Assembly: GCA_964411125.1 (NCBI GenBank)
Contig: CAYPJU010000020.1
Span: 1-64,000, forward strand
Direction: 5' to 3'
Length of the DNA: 64,000 bases
DNA from: JBFIHF01 sp964411125
Lineage (GTDB): Bacteria > Myxococcota_A > Bradymonadia > Bradymonadales > Bradymonadaceae
Below, piece after piece: positions 48,235 to 57,483 of this stretch. How positions within the stretch are numbered: position 1 is the first letter of the stretch; every line of letters begins with the position of its first letter. The position numbers and the translations under genes were made by a program. The notes beneath the pieces were generated by a model. It was not told the origin of the DNA. It saw nothing but the letters and a program-made list of their open reading frames with translations, and searched no databases.

Positions 48235-49146
48235 CTACTTGGAATTGCGTTCGCGGAAGAAGAGCTTGATGCGAGAGCCGGTGCGGACACGCACGATCTT
48301 CTTCTCCGAGGTCGACCCGGTCTCGTACTGGACCTGCACTTCGTGCCGACCGTTCTCGAGCTCCACGGTGCCAGGCGTCTTCTCGCCGGTCGCGTTGCCG
48401 TCGACGATCACCGTCCCACCTGGCTTGGAGTAGACGGTGATGCGGCCAGGAGCCTTGGGATCGGGCTTCTCAGCCTTCTTCTTCTGCTCCTGCTTCTCCT
48501 GCTTCTGCACTTTCGCGGCCGGCTTGGGAGGTGGCGGCGCGCCCGCCTGGTACCCGGAGAGCTCCACGATCAAGAGGCGCGTCTCGTAAGGGCGCAGGTG
48601 GATTCGATACTCCTTTGCCTTGCCGCCGAAGGTGACGAGCACGGTGTAGGGTCCGCCGGCCGGGAGGACCATCCCCTCCGGTGCGCCCGGCTCGAAGTAT
48701 TCCGGGTACTTGAGGCCGTTCACGGTGACGTCGGCCTTCTCGAAGTTCGTGACGACCTGCAGCACCGCAGCCTTCCACTCCTGCCGTTTCGCGGTCGGCT
48801 TCGGTTTCGGTTTCGGAGCCGGTTTCTCGAGCCGAGGAGGTTCCGGCTCGGCGGCCTCGGGCTCGTCGGGTTCTGCGGTCTCGACCTCTTCGACCTCCTC
48901 GGTCGCTTCCGGGGCCTCGTCGTCACCCGCCTTCTGTCCCACCTCGAGTTCGGGCCCCGACTCGTCCGGGACGGTCGCTTCCGTCACCGTTTCGACGGGG
49001 GTGAAGGCCGCGGTCGCCTCGGGCTTCTCAGGGCTCGAACGGTCGCATCCGAGCGCGAGGAGGCTCACGAACATCAACAAAGCTACGGTAAACAGCCAGG
49101 TTGAAGGTGAGGTCCGATTCATTGTCGACATTTTTTCGAGCTTCAT
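48235..49146 (-). CDS. PEGA-domain lipoprotein
   Basis: 303 residues from the ATG at 49146, chosen because GGAGCGG lies 3 bp upstream. The lipobox gives Cys34 (LLALGC). A Glu/Pro/Ala-rich linker with a PKPKPKP stretch follows. Two PEGA-like beta units are visible: ADVTVNGLKYPEYFEPGAPE and, after a Gln/Lys-rich helix, GRITVYSKPGGTVIVDGN. PEGA domains are small beta folds of cell-envelope proteins. Its promoter region is shared with the divergent TetR gene, and the operators at 49287-49372 may also affect it. Confidence 0.75.
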   Translation of the reverse strand: MKLEKMSTMNRTSPSTWLFTVALLMFVSLLALGCDRSSPEKPEATAAFTPVETVTEATVPDESGPELEVGQKAGDDEAPEATEEVEEVETAEPDEPEAAEPEPPRLEKPAPKPKPKPTAKRQEWKAAVLQVVTNFEKADVTVNGLKYPEYFEPGAPEGMVLPAGGPYTVLVTFGGKAKEYRIHLRPYETRLLIVELSGYQAGAPPPPKPAAKVQKQEKQEQKKKAEKPDPKAPGRITVYSKPGGTVIVDGNATGEKTPGTVELENGRHEVQVQYETGSTSEKKIVRVRTGSRIKLFFRERNSK

Positions 49147-49286
49147 GACCGCTCCACTGTACGCGCCACGAGAACAGTCCGCCAGTTCGGCAGATTCCAT
49201 CGGCGCTCGCAGGACCCCGGCGAAACCTCTCGGAGGCGTCGGCGTCTCAGGTGAGACGTGGCTGACGGCATTTTATTGGCCAGCCG

Positions 49287-49302
49287 TTTAACAAACGTTA
49301 AA
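49287..49302. promoter_or_regulatory. Operator site 1 of the TetR-RND region
   Basis: Perfect palindromic arms TTTAAC-N4-GTTAAA. It is the first of three sites starting at 49287, 49322 and 49357, exactly 35 bp apart. Confidence 0.75.
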
Positions 49303-49310
49303 GATAGTCT

Positions 49311-49339
49311 TTGCGATCGTGATTAACGTTTGTTAAACA
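49311..49339 (+). promoter_or_regulatory. Candidate promoter of the TetR-RND operon
   Basis: TTGCGA (49311-49316), 17 bp, TAAACA (49334-49339). Operator site 2 (49322-49337) covers the spacer and most of the -10, so repressor binding there would block it. Confidence 0.35.
49322..49337. promoter_or_regulatory. Operator site 2
   Basis: The site reads ATTAACGTTTGTTAAA, the reverse complement of site 1 with one change. It overlaps the candidate -10 element. Confidence 0.75.
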
Positions 49340-49356
49340 GTGAGCCGTGTCGAGCG

Positions 49357-49372
49357 TTTAACGAGCGTTAAG
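49357..49372. promoter_or_regulatory. Operator site 3
   Basis: TTTAACGAGCGTTAAG, the same arms with a different 4-bp centre. It lies 42 bp before the TetR start codon. Confidence 0.7.
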
Positions 49373-49414
49373 TAGCTCGTAGCGTTCGAATCGAAACAGC
49401 GAGGGCGTCGAGGG

Positions 49415-50095
49415 ATGAGCATCACGGGTGAAGGACATTTGCCGCTCGGGGCGATGGGGGAGGAAGAGATTCCGGAGAACGCGCTGCGGATCCTCGAGGC
49501 GGCGGTGCGCCTGTTCGCGCTCAAGGGTTACGCGGCGACGAGTGTCCGGGAGATCGTCCAGGAAGCGGACGTCACCAACCCGATGCTCTACTACTACTTC
49601 GACAGCAAGGAAGGTCTCTTCCGCGCGCTCACTTCGATGATGCACGGCGCGTACGCTCGTGACATGCAGGCCGCGCTCGAGCGCGAAGCCCCTTTCTCCG
49701 AGACGCTGGTCGACGTCGTCGACATTCATCTACGCGGGCTGCGCGAGGCGCCGCTCGCCGTCCAGTTCGTCTACTCGGTCTTGTTCGGCTCGGAGAACTC
49801 GTGCCCCGCGCACGACATCTACCAGGTGCACGCTCGGATGCTCGTGCTGTTGCAGAAGCGTTTCGCGTCGGCCGTGGCGACGGGCGAGCTGGTGATCCGT
49901 GACGGGCTGGACGTCGACTGGCTCGCGCTGCAGCTCATCGGCGTGGTGAACTTCCAGATGATGCGCGGTGTCACCGAACTCCAGAATCTACCCGAGGAGA
50001 CCCACGACGCGTGGCTCGCAGAGAATGCGAGCCCGGCTGCAGCCGAGCGGATCGTCGATCTCTTCCTCCATGGTGCCGCGAAGGTGAGCGAATGA
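49415..50095 (+). CDS. TetR-family repressor of the adjacent efflux genes
   Basis: 226 residues. An N-terminal TetR HTH spans about 25-70 (ILEAAVRLFALKGYAATSVREI, then TNPMLYYYFDSKEGLFRAL). The C-terminal helical ligand domain is typical in length. It is the first gene of an operon with a membrane-fusion lipoprotein and an RND-OMF pump, overlapping the former by ATGA. Three TTTAAC-N4-GTTAAA operators upstream make autoregulation and efflux control by a pump substrate likely. The internal ATG at 49454 (MGEEEIPENAL) is a possible alternative start. Confidence 0.9.
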   Translation: MSITGEGHLPLGAMGEEEIPENALRILEAAVRLFALKGYAATSVREIVQEADVTNPMLYYYFDSKEGLFRALTSMMHGAYARDMQAALEREAPFSETLVDVVDIHLRGLREAPLAVQFVYSVLFGSENSCPAHDIYQVHARMLVLLQKRFASAVATGELVIRDGLDVDWLALQLIGVVNFQMMRGVTELQNLPEETHDAWLAENASPAAAERIVDLFLHGAAKVSE

Positions 50096-51234
50096 AACTC
50101 AAACTGGCCATTACACTGTTGTTCCTCGGGCTCTCGGTCGGTTGTAAGCCCGATGCCGGGGCCGAAGCGAAGGCCGAGGCGGAGGTGGTCGCCGTTCCGG
50201 TGGAGACGCTGACGGTGACCGCTTCGGACTTCGTGGAGACCGTCGAAGTGAGCGGTGTCGCCGAGCCGATCCACGAGATTCGTGTCGCCGCCGAAGCGGG
50301 AGGGCGCGTCACGAAAGCGCCAATCGTGGAGGGGGACACGGTGGAGAAGGGCGATCTGGTGATCCGGGTCGACGCCCAGCTCGACTCCGCCCGCGTCGAC
50401 GTGCTGCAGAACCAGCTCTCCACGGCCCGTCGGGAGTACGAACGGACGAAGATGCTCGCGAAGGAAGGCCTCGCGACGCCTCAGCAGCTCGACCAGGCGG
50501 CCGCCGCGGTCGACTCCGCGAGCCTCAACATCAAGCAAGTGCGTGTCGGGATGGGCAAGTCGACGGTGCGGAGCCCGTTCACCGGTCTGGTGGCCGAGAA
50601 ATTCGTAGAGGAAGGCGAGTACGTCGGGCCGGGGACGCCGCTGGCGCACATCGTCGACTTCGAGACGATCGTGATCAACACGTCAGTCGCCGAGGGCGAC
50701 GTCGCGTCGGTGAAGATCGGGTCCACCGTCCAGGTGTGGATTCCCGCCCTCGAGAAGCACTACGAAGGGATCATCGAGCGACGAGGCGTGCTCGCCAACG
50801 CCAGCACGCGCACGTTCCCGGTCGAGGTGCACATTCCGAACACGGCCCGAGAGATCCTCCCCGGGATGCGGGCGCGGGTCATCATCCCTCGCAAGACGTG
50901 GGAGAACGTCGTGATCGTACCGCGCGACGCGATCCTCCAGGGATACGAAGCCAAAGAAGCGATGGTCGCTCCGTCGGGCGAGACCGGAGAAGCGGCGCTG
51001 CGCGTCGTCGAGCTCGGTCCGGCCCGCGGCAACCGGATCGTCGTGACCAGCGGCCTGCAGGCGGGCGACCGGCTCATCGTGAAGGGCCACCGCGGGATCG
51101 TGAACGGCTCGAAAGTGAAGATCGTCCGGGAAGTGAAGCTCGACGGCGGGGGCGCTCCGGCGGTCGACGAGAAGCCCGCGAAAGACGGTGACGAGCTCGC
51201 CGCGACGCCAGATTCCGAACCCGCAACGAACTGA
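50092..51234 (+). CDS. Membrane-fusion (periplasmic adaptor) lipoprotein of an RND pump
   Basis: 380 residues from the ATG at 50092, overlapping the TetR stop. The lipobox gives Cys18 (GLSVGC). An HlyD/AcrA-type order of domains is visible: IRVAAEAGGRVTKAPIVEGDTVEKGDLVIRVD lipoyl half, a helical hairpin (about 105-150), the second lipoyl half (STVRSPFTGLVAEKFVEEGEYVGPG), a beta-barrel and a C-terminal membrane-proximal part (GDRLIVKGHRGIVNG). It links the inner-membrane pump to the outer-membrane factor. It is 7 bp upstream of the fusion pump gene. Confidence 0.9.
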   Translation: MKLKLAITLLFLGLSVGCKPDAGAEAKAEAEVVAVPVETLTVTASDFVETVEVSGVAEPIHEIRVAAEAGGRVTKAPIVEGDTVEKGDLVIRVDAQLDSARVDVLQNQLSTARREYERTKMLAKEGLATPQQLDQAAAAVDSASLNIKQVRVGMGKSTVRSPFTGLVAEKFVEEGEYVGPGTPLAHIVDFETIVINTSVAEGDVASVKIGSTVQVWIPALEKHYEGIIERRGVLANASTRTFPVEVHIPNTAREILPGMRARVIIPRKTWENVVIVPRDAILQGYEAKEAMVAPSGETGEAALRVVELGPARGNRIVVTSGLQAGDRLIVKGHRGIVNGSKVKIVREVKLDGGGAPAVDEKPAKDGDELAATPDSEPATN

Positions 51235-51241
51235 GACCGAC

Positions 51242-54200
51242 ATGAAGCCCACGAAGTTTGCGGTCGCCCACTCCACGACGATTTTCGTCCTGATCTTCGT
51301 CATCATCGTCGGTGGCATCATCAGCTACATGCGGCTGCCGCGTGAGGCGGCGCCCGACATCGCAATCCCGATCGTGATCATCAGCACGCCGTACTTCGGC
51401 GTCTCCCCGTCCGACATCGAGACGTTGGTCACCCAGCCGCTGGAGAAGGAGTTCAAGGGGCTGCGCAGCCTGAAGAAGATGACGAGTACGTCGGCGGAGA
51501 GCGTCTCGCTGGTGACGCTCGAGTTCGAGCCGAGCGTCGACATCGAGGACGCGCTACAGAAGGTCCGCGACAAGGTCGACAAGGCGAAGCCGGAGCTGCC
51601 GCCCGACGCCGAAGACCCCGAGATCATCGAGGTCAACGCGTCGGACTGGCCCGTCATGATCGCCAATGTCTCCGGGGCGATGGACCCGGTGCGTCTCAAA
51701 GAGATCGCCGAGGAGATCAAAGACGACATCGAGAAGATCCCCGGCGTCTTGCGCGTCGACATCGCCGGCGGCGTCGAGCGCGAGATCAACGTCCTCGTCG
51801 ATCCCCAGAAGCTGAGCCACCACAAAGTCTCGCTCAACGACGTCATCGGCAAGCTGCAGGCCGAGAACGTGAACCTTCCCGGCGGCAACATCGAGGTGGG
51901 CTCGATGAAGTATACCGTCCGCGTGCCCGGGGAGTTCGAGAACGTTCAGATGATCGAGGACATCGTCGTCAAGGTGACCGACGGCGACCCGATCTACCTG
52001 CGTGACATCGCCGTCGTGAAGGACACCTTCCGCGAACCGGAGACGGCGAGCTTGCTCACCACGTGGACCCCCGAGCAAGGCGAATCGAGCGTCAAGACGC
52101 AGACGAACGTCTCGCTCTCGGTCATCAAGCGCGCCGGCGAGAACATCATCCACATCGCCGACGAGAGCAAAGAGGTGATCGCCGAGCATCAGGAGCGGAT
52201 CCCGGCCGACGTCGAGGTCCTCATCGTGAACGACATGTCGGTGGTGATCCGTGCGTCGGTCCACGACCTCGAGAACAACATCATCTCGGGGCTGATCCTG
52301 GTGCTCCTCGTGCTCTTCTTCTTCATGGGGGGCGCCCGCAACGCGCTCTTCGTCGCCGTGTCGATCCCGCTGTCGATGCTGATCTCGTTCCTCGTGCTGT
52401 CGGCGCTGGGGATCACGCTCAACATGGTGGTCCTCTTCTCGCTGATCCTGGCGCTCGGGATGCTCGTCGACAACGCGATCGTCATCGTCGAGAACATCTA
52501 CCGCCACGCGAGCGAGGGGAAGAGCCGCGTACAGGCGGCGCTCGACGGCACCGAAGAGGTCGGGTGGGCCGTCGTCGCGTCGACCGCCACCACCGTCGCC
52601 GCGTTCGGGCCGATGGTCTTCTGGCCCGGCGTGATGGGCGAGTTCATGGGGTTCCTGCCGAAGACCGTGATCATCGTCCTCGTCTCGTCTCTCTTCGTGG
52701 CGCTCGTGATCAACCCGGTCCTCTGCGCCACGCTCCTGAAGGTCAAAGAGGGGGTCTCGTTCAGCGAGAACGAGGTGCCCGACATCCGCGTCTACCGTGT
52801 CTACCGGCGGATCCTCGTCTGGTCGCTGAACCACCGCGTCGTCGTCCTGCTGATCTCGGGCATGACGTTCGTCGGAAGCTGCGCGGCGTTCGGCCAGGCC
52901 GACCTCGGCGTCGAGTTCTTCCCCGACAGCACCCCCGACCGCTTCCAGGTTGGGGTGGAGCTTCCCGACGGCGCGCGCCTCGAAGAAACCGAGCAGATCC
53001 TCGACCGAATCTCCGAGCCGCTCGATGCGGACCCGAGCCTCGTCGAAGCGTGGATCATCGACGCCGGCGTCAAAGCGGGCCAGGACATGGGTGGCAGCGG
53101 CAAAGCGCCTCACTACGGCAAGGTCACCGTGGACCTCGTCGACGTCGAGGATCAGAAGACCGATCCGCTCGAGTTCATGCAGAAGATGCGTGAGGCGTAC
53201 CAGGACGTACCCGGGGCGACGATCGTATTGAGCCGCGAGAAGATGGGGCCGCCTGCGGGCGCGCCGGTCAACGTCGAGATCGTGGGGGAAGACCTGCGCG
53301 TCCTCGCCGAGATCGCGCGAAAGATCAAAGAACAGGTCCGCGGAATGCCGGGCATCATCGACCTGCGCGACGATCTCGAGCTCTCGCGCCCCGAGATTCA
53401 CGTCGTCGTGGATCGCGAACGCGCCGCGATCGCAGGCGTCGACACCCGCGGCATTGCGCAGACCGTGCGAACCGCCATCAACGGTACCGAAGCGACGGTC
53501 TACCGCGAGGGGGACGAAGAGTACGACGTCATCGTTCGTCTCCCCGAAGAGAAGCGGCGCAGCATCGAGGACATCGAGCTCCTCACGGTCGTGAACAAGG
53601 ACGGCATCCACATCCCGCTCGTCGAGGTCGCCGACATCGAAGAGCGCGGCGGCGCCGGCTCGATCCGCCACAAGGATCAGGACCGCGTCGTCACCGTCAG
53701 CGCGAACGCCGCCTCCGGGTACCTCCCCGCGAACCTCCTCGCCGAGGTGCAGAAGCGGGTCGACACCCTCGACATCCCGCCGGGCTATCAGGTGCGCTAC
53801 ACCGGCGAGAACGAGGACCAGGCCGAAGCGGCCGAGTTCCTCGGCTTCGCGCTGATGGCCGCGCTCTTCCTGATCCTCCTGATCCTGGTCACGGAGTTCA
53901 ACTCGCTGGTGCAGCCCCTCATCATTCTCGCCAGCGTGATCTTGAGCGTCATCGGGGTCCTCTGGTCGCTGATGATCTTCCGGGAGCCGTTCGGGATCAT
54001 CATGACGGGGATCGGGATCATCAGCTTAGCGGGGGTCGTGGTGAACAACGCGATCGTGCTGATCGACTACACGAACAAGTTACGTGAGAACGGAATGGAG
54101 CGTCGCGAAGCGCTCGTCCAGGCGGGGCTCGTGCGCTTCCGTCCCGTCATGTTGACCGCGGTCACGACGATCCTCGGCCTCGTGCCGCTCGTCGTCGGCG

Positions 54201-55861
54201 TCAGCATCGACTTCGTCAACTGGTCGATCGTGGTCGGCGGTCGCTCCGTCGAGATGTGGGGGCCGATGGCGCAGGTCGTCTCGTTCGGCCTTCTCGTCGC
54301 CACGGTCCTGACTCTGGTCGTCGTCCCCGTCCTCTACTCGATCCTCGACGCGCTCTCCGAGCGGGTGCGCGGGTTCGTGTTCCGCGGCGGCGCTTCGGCG
54401 GCGGCGATCCTCCTCGTCGCGATGATCCCCTGGTCGTCCGCGCGCGCTCAGGAGGCGCCGACGCAGGCGGACGTACCCCCTGCCGCGGAGCAGCCCGACG
54501 CGCCGGGGGCGGTGGACGATGTCGACGCGCCCGAGCAGTTCAGTCGTCCCGAGGACGTCGGTCAGAAGACCGACCTGCGGGCGTCCGAGGTTTCGCTCGA
54601 CAGTTTCGACATCGGATCGAACCGGACGCTGACCCTCGCCGAAGCGATCGAAATCGCTCAGACCAACAGCATCGATGCGCAGGTCGCGCAGGCCCAGATC
54701 GATTCGGCGGAGGCTCAGATCCGCCAGGCGTGGTCCACCGTCTTCCCCACGTTCGTGGCGAGCGCAAACTACACGATCAACCAGGACGAGGTCGTCAGCG
54801 ACTTCGCGTCCGGCTTCCCGTTGCCGCCCGGAACGCCCGAGCCAGACCCGTTCGTCGTCCAGAACAAGACCGACTACCGTTACGGCGTGTCAGCGACGAT
54901 CTCGGCGAACCCGCGGGCGATTCCGATGTTGCGAGGAGCGCTCCTTCAAAAGGAGATCGCAAGGAAGCAGACCGACGCGATCGACGAGGCGCTGGAGCGC
55001 GCCGTCGTTCAGACCTACTACGGCCTCCTGACGGTGCGCGGCGTGATGGTCCTCTCGGCCGAGCAACTGCAGTCGTCGCGGACGATGCTCAACGCCACGC
55101 AGATTCGCGTCGACGCGGGCACCGCGAACCGCTTCGAGCTGACGCGCGCCAAGCTCCGCGTCGTGCAGGCGGAGAAGGACGTCGAGCGTGCGAAGCTCCA
55201 GTTTTTGCAGTTGCGGGAGTCGCTCAGCGATCTCCTCCGGATCGAGTCGGACTTCGACGTGAAGGAGCCCGCCAACCCGGGGAGCGCCCAGGACGTCGCG
55301 ACCTTCAAGAAGCGAGCGATGGAGCGCCGCACCGACGTCGAGCTCGCCGAGATGAACACGGAGCTCGCCGAGCTGCGCATCGCCGAGGTGCAGTACCGCT
55401 ATCTCCCGTCCCTCAACCTCACCGCCAGCTACAATGCGACGAAGTCGACCGCGTTCAGCCCCGGTGATCCGCGCTGGACGATCACGTTCGGAGCGCAGTG
55501 GGTCCTGTGGGACGGCGGGATGCGCGAGGCCGAGACGCGGCTGATGGAGGCGCAGGCCCGCGCGGTGGAGCTCGAGGAGGCGAAGCTCGCCCAGTCGATC
55601 GAGACGGATCTCGACAATGCCTGGGCCGACTACCTCTCGTCGGTCAACCAGGTCGAATCGGGACTCACCCAGGTGGAGCTGGCGAGCGAAGCGCTGCGTC
55701 AGGCGCGAATCGCGTACAAATACGGCGCGGCGACGCAGCTCGACCTCATCAACGCCGAGGACCAGGTGAAGGTCGCGCGCATCGCCCTGATTCAGGACCA
55801 GCTCGCGGTCGCTCTCGCCGTGCAGCGTCTCCGCACGCTCAGCGGCGGTACCGGAATCTAG
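51242..55861 (+). CDS. RND efflux pump fused to a TolC-like outer-membrane factor
   Basis: 1539 residues from the ATG at 51242. Residues 1-1045 are a full RND transporter: TM1 near 10-35, a pore domain, TM4 with LGMLVDNAIVIVEN (Asp410 of the proton relay kept, the second Asp replaced by Asn), a second pore domain and TM10 with VVVNNAIVLIDYTN. Residues about 1040-1070 form a second signal-like segment (GGASAAAILLVAMI, then SSARA-QE) that could be cleaved after Ala1069. Residues about 1085-1539 are a TolC/OEP outer-membrane factor with the two-repeat helical pattern. The frame is open throughout. Pumps and outer-membrane factors are normally separate genes. The operon begins with TetR. Confidence 0.9.
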   Translation: MKPTKFAVAHSTTIFVLIFVIIVGGIISYMRLPREAAPDIAIPIVIISTPYFGVSPSDIETLVTQPLEKEFKGLRSLKKMTSTSAESVSLVTLEFEPSVDIEDALQKVRDKVDKAKPELPPDAEDPEIIEVNASDWPVMIANVSGAMDPVRLKEIAEEIKDDIEKIPGVLRVDIAGGVEREINVLVDPQKLSHHKVSLNDVIGKLQAENVNLPGGNIEVGSMKYTVRVPGEFENVQMIEDIVVKVTDGDPIYLRDIAVVKDTFREPETASLLTTWTPEQGESSVKTQTNVSLSVIKRAGENIIHIADESKEVIAEHQERIPADVEVLIVNDMSVVIRASVHDLENNIISGLILVLLVLFFFMGGARNALFVAVSIPLSMLISFLVLSALGITLNMVVLFSLILALGMLVDNAIVIVENIYRHASEGKSRVQAALDGTEEVGWAVVASTATTVAAFGPMVFWPGVMGEFMGFLPKTVIIVLVSSLFVALVINPVLCATLLKVKEGVSFSENEVPDIRVYRVYRRILVWSLNHRVVVLLISGMTFVGSCAAFGQADLGVEFFPDSTPDRFQVGVELPDGARLEETEQILDRISEPLDADPSLVEAWIIDAGVKAGQDMGGSGKAPHYGKVTVDLVDVEDQKTDPLEFMQKMREAYQDVPGATIVLSREKMGPPAGAPVNVEIVGEDLRVLAEIARKIKEQVRGMPGIIDLRDDLELSRPEIHVVVDRERAAIAGVDTRGIAQTVRTAINGTEATVYREGDEEYDVIVRLPEEKRRSIEDIELLTVVNKDGIHIPLVEVADIEERGGAGSIRHKDQDRVVTVSANAASGYLPANLLAEVQKRVDTLDIPPGYQVRYTGENEDQAEAAEFLGFALMAALFLILLILVTEFNSLVQPLIILASVILSVIGVLWSLMIFREPFGIIMTGIGIISLAGVVVNNAIVLIDYTNKLRENGMERREALVQAGLVRFRPVMLTAVTTILGLVPLVVGVSIDFVNWSIVVGGRSVEMWGPMAQVVSFGLLVATVLTLVVVPVLYSILDALSERVRGFVFRGGASAAAILLVAMIPWSSARAQEAPTQADVPPAAEQPDAPGAVDDVDAPEQFSRPEDVGQKTDLRASEVSLDSFDIGSNRTLTLAEAIEIAQTNSIDAQVAQAQIDSAEAQIRQAWSTVFPTFVASANYTINQDEVVSDFASGFPLPPGTPEPDPFVVQNKTDYRYGVSATISANPRAIPMLRGALLQKEIARKQTDAIDEALERAVVQTYYGLLTVRGVMVLSAEQLQSSRTMLNATQIRVDAGTANRFELTRAKLRVVQAEKDVERAKLQFLQLRESLSDLLRIESDFDVKEPANPGSAQDVATFKKRAMERRTDVELAEMNTELAELRIAEVQYRYLPSLNLTASYNATKSTAFSPGDPRWTITFGAQWVLWDGGMREAETRLMEAQARAVELEEAKLAQSIETDLDNAWADYLSSVNQVESGLTQVELASEALRQARIAYKYGAATQLDLINAEDQVKVARIALIQDQLAVALAVQRLRTLSGGTGI

Positions 55862-56035
55862 CTCTCACGAGCCTCGCATCACGGCTCCGTGGCGCGGCTC
55901 TCCGTCGCCACCAATGCGCGGCACCGGGCGCAGCCCGGCACTCAGCCCCGAGTGTAGACCCCGAAGGCGGCAAACCCGGGGGCCTTCGGACGGCCCCTCT
56001 GTGAGCGATAGCGAGCCGGCAGGCCGGGAAGCGCG
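55862..56035. other. Convergent intergenic gap
   Basis: 174 bp between the RND-OMF fusion (plus) and the tail-anchored kinase (minus). It has two inverted repeats (CCGGGC/GCCCGG at 55924-55938; CCGAAGG at 55961-55967 with CCTTCGG at 55983-55989). Neither has a T-run, so their role in termination is unclear. Confidence 0.5.
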
Positions 56036-57331
56036 TCAGGTGGCGAAGGCCCAGCCGATGGCGGCGAGCACGATCAGAGCGGCAAGCGCCGTCACGACGT
56101 AGGTGATGCGGTTGTCCTGATCTTCCAGCGTGGGCAGCGCATGCTCGTCGGTCGCGGCGTCGTCGGTCGCTGTGGTCCGCGTCGGCGGCTCCGGTTCTTC
56201 GCGTTTCAACGGGACGAGGTTCGGTACCTCGCCGGCCTGTGGCCCGGCTGGCTTTTTCGGCTGCGGGGTGTCCCGCCGCGGCTGTGGAGTTCCGCTGCGG
56301 TTTCGGGCGATCGACGGTAGGCTGTCGGAGTTCCGCAGATCGTAGGCGAAAGGGTCGTCGTGATGGTTGAGGTACCAGCGTTTGAGGTCGGCGGCCATTT
56401 CGCCGGCGGTCTGATATCGGTCGCGCGGCTTTTTCTGCATTGCGCGGAACACGATGTCGGCGAACGCTTCGTCGACGCCGGGGAGCGGTGGAGGCGGTTG
56501 GGTCTGCTGGGCGAGGATCGTCTCGTAGGTCGTCGCCCCGCGGAACGGGAGGACGCCGGTGAGGCACTCGTGGAGCATCACCCCGATGGAGTAGAGGTCC
56601 GCGCGTCGATCCACGTCGGGGCTCAGGCTCTGTTCGGGGCTGATGTATTCGGGGGTTCCGTAGACCTTGCCGACGACGGAGAGGAACGGATCGGACGGTT
56701 CGTCGGCCCGCTTGGCGATGCCGAAGTCGAGGATTTTGACGATTTCTCGCCCCTGCTGTTGGGCGAGGAAGATGTTTTCCGGTTTGAGGTCGCGGTGGAT
56801 GAACCCGGACTCGTGGACGGCGTGGAGCCCCTCCAGCACGGGGAGGAAAATTTTGCAGGCTTGCTGCGGACTCAAGCGTCGCAGTGTGGTGAGGCGGTCG
56901 AAGAGCTCCTCGCCCTTGAGCAGCTCCATCGAGAGGAACATGTGGCCATCTTCGGATTCGCCGAATTCGTAGACGCGCGTGACACGGGGGGAACGGATCG
57001 CCTTACTGATCGCGGCTTCCCGTTTGAAGCGCTCTTCGATCTGCCAGTCCCCTTTGAGTTCGGGAGCGATGACCTTCAACGCGACCGGTCCGAGGACACG
57101 ACCGTCGTCCATCACCCGGTGGGCGGCGTAGATGTCGCCCATTCCGCCGGATGCGACGTAGCCGACGACACGGTAGGGGCCCACCCGTCTCCCGGGCATG
57201 AAGAGCCGCTGGAGGACCGAATCCTCTACCTCGGACTTCTCCTGAAGTTCTTCGGCAGAGCTGGCCTCGACGTAGGACTCTTCTTCGAGAGTCACCGACT
57301 CGGGAGGCATTTCAACGAGTGTATACTTCAT
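56036..57331 (-). CDS. Tail-anchored Ser/Thr protein kinase
   Basis: 431 residues. Kinase domain about 52-310: VASGGMGDIY, ALKVI, HRDLKPENIFL, DFGIAKR and YISPEQ. A Pro/Arg-rich linker follows and a single C-terminal helix (YVVTALAALIVLAAIGWAF) ends the protein, so only a few residues, or none, extend beyond the membrane. It has no sensor domain outside, unlike the three paralogues at 18-24 kb, and may respond to an inner-membrane or cytosolic partner. It is divergent from the NADH dehydrogenase gene. Confidence 0.85.
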   Translation of the reverse strand: MKYTLVEMPPESVTLEEESYVEASSAEELQEKSEVEDSVLQRLFMPGRRVGPYRVVGYVASGGMGDIYAAHRVMDDGRVLGPVALKVIAPELKGDWQIEERFKREAAISKAIRSPRVTRVYEFGESEDGHMFLSMELLKGEELFDRLTTLRRLSPQQACKIFLPVLEGLHAVHESGFIHRDLKPENIFLAQQQGREIVKILDFGIAKRADEPSDPFLSVVGKVYGTPEYISPEQSLSPDVDRRADLYSIGVMLHECLTGVLPFRGATTYETILAQQTQPPPPLPGVDEAFADIVFRAMQKKPRDRYQTAGEMAADLKRWYLNHHDDPFAYDLRNSDSLPSIARNRSGTPQPRRDTPQPKKPAGPQAGEVPNLVPLKREEPEPPTRTTATDDAATDEHALPTLEDQDNRITYVVTALAALIVLAAIGWAFAT

Positions 57332-57483
57332 TTCCTGTCATCAATTGTGATCGCCAGTGACGCCAGTGGCAAGCGCTGGCCGTGCCTTCGACACGCCGTT
57401 TCCCCGCAAAATCGGTGCAAGCTCCACGGGTTGCGGAACTCCGCTTCCGGTGGAAAAAAAAACGTCGCCCCTAGGATGTTCGA

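Noticed and set aside
54350..54460. Frameshift or stop artefact joining the pump and outer-membrane factor
   Set aside because: The frame is continuous and the junction codes a plausible signal-like segment. I treat it as a real fusion, although read-level confirmation would settle it.
55924..55989. Inverted repeats as terminators between the pump and the kinase
   Set aside because: No T-run follows either hairpin on either strand.
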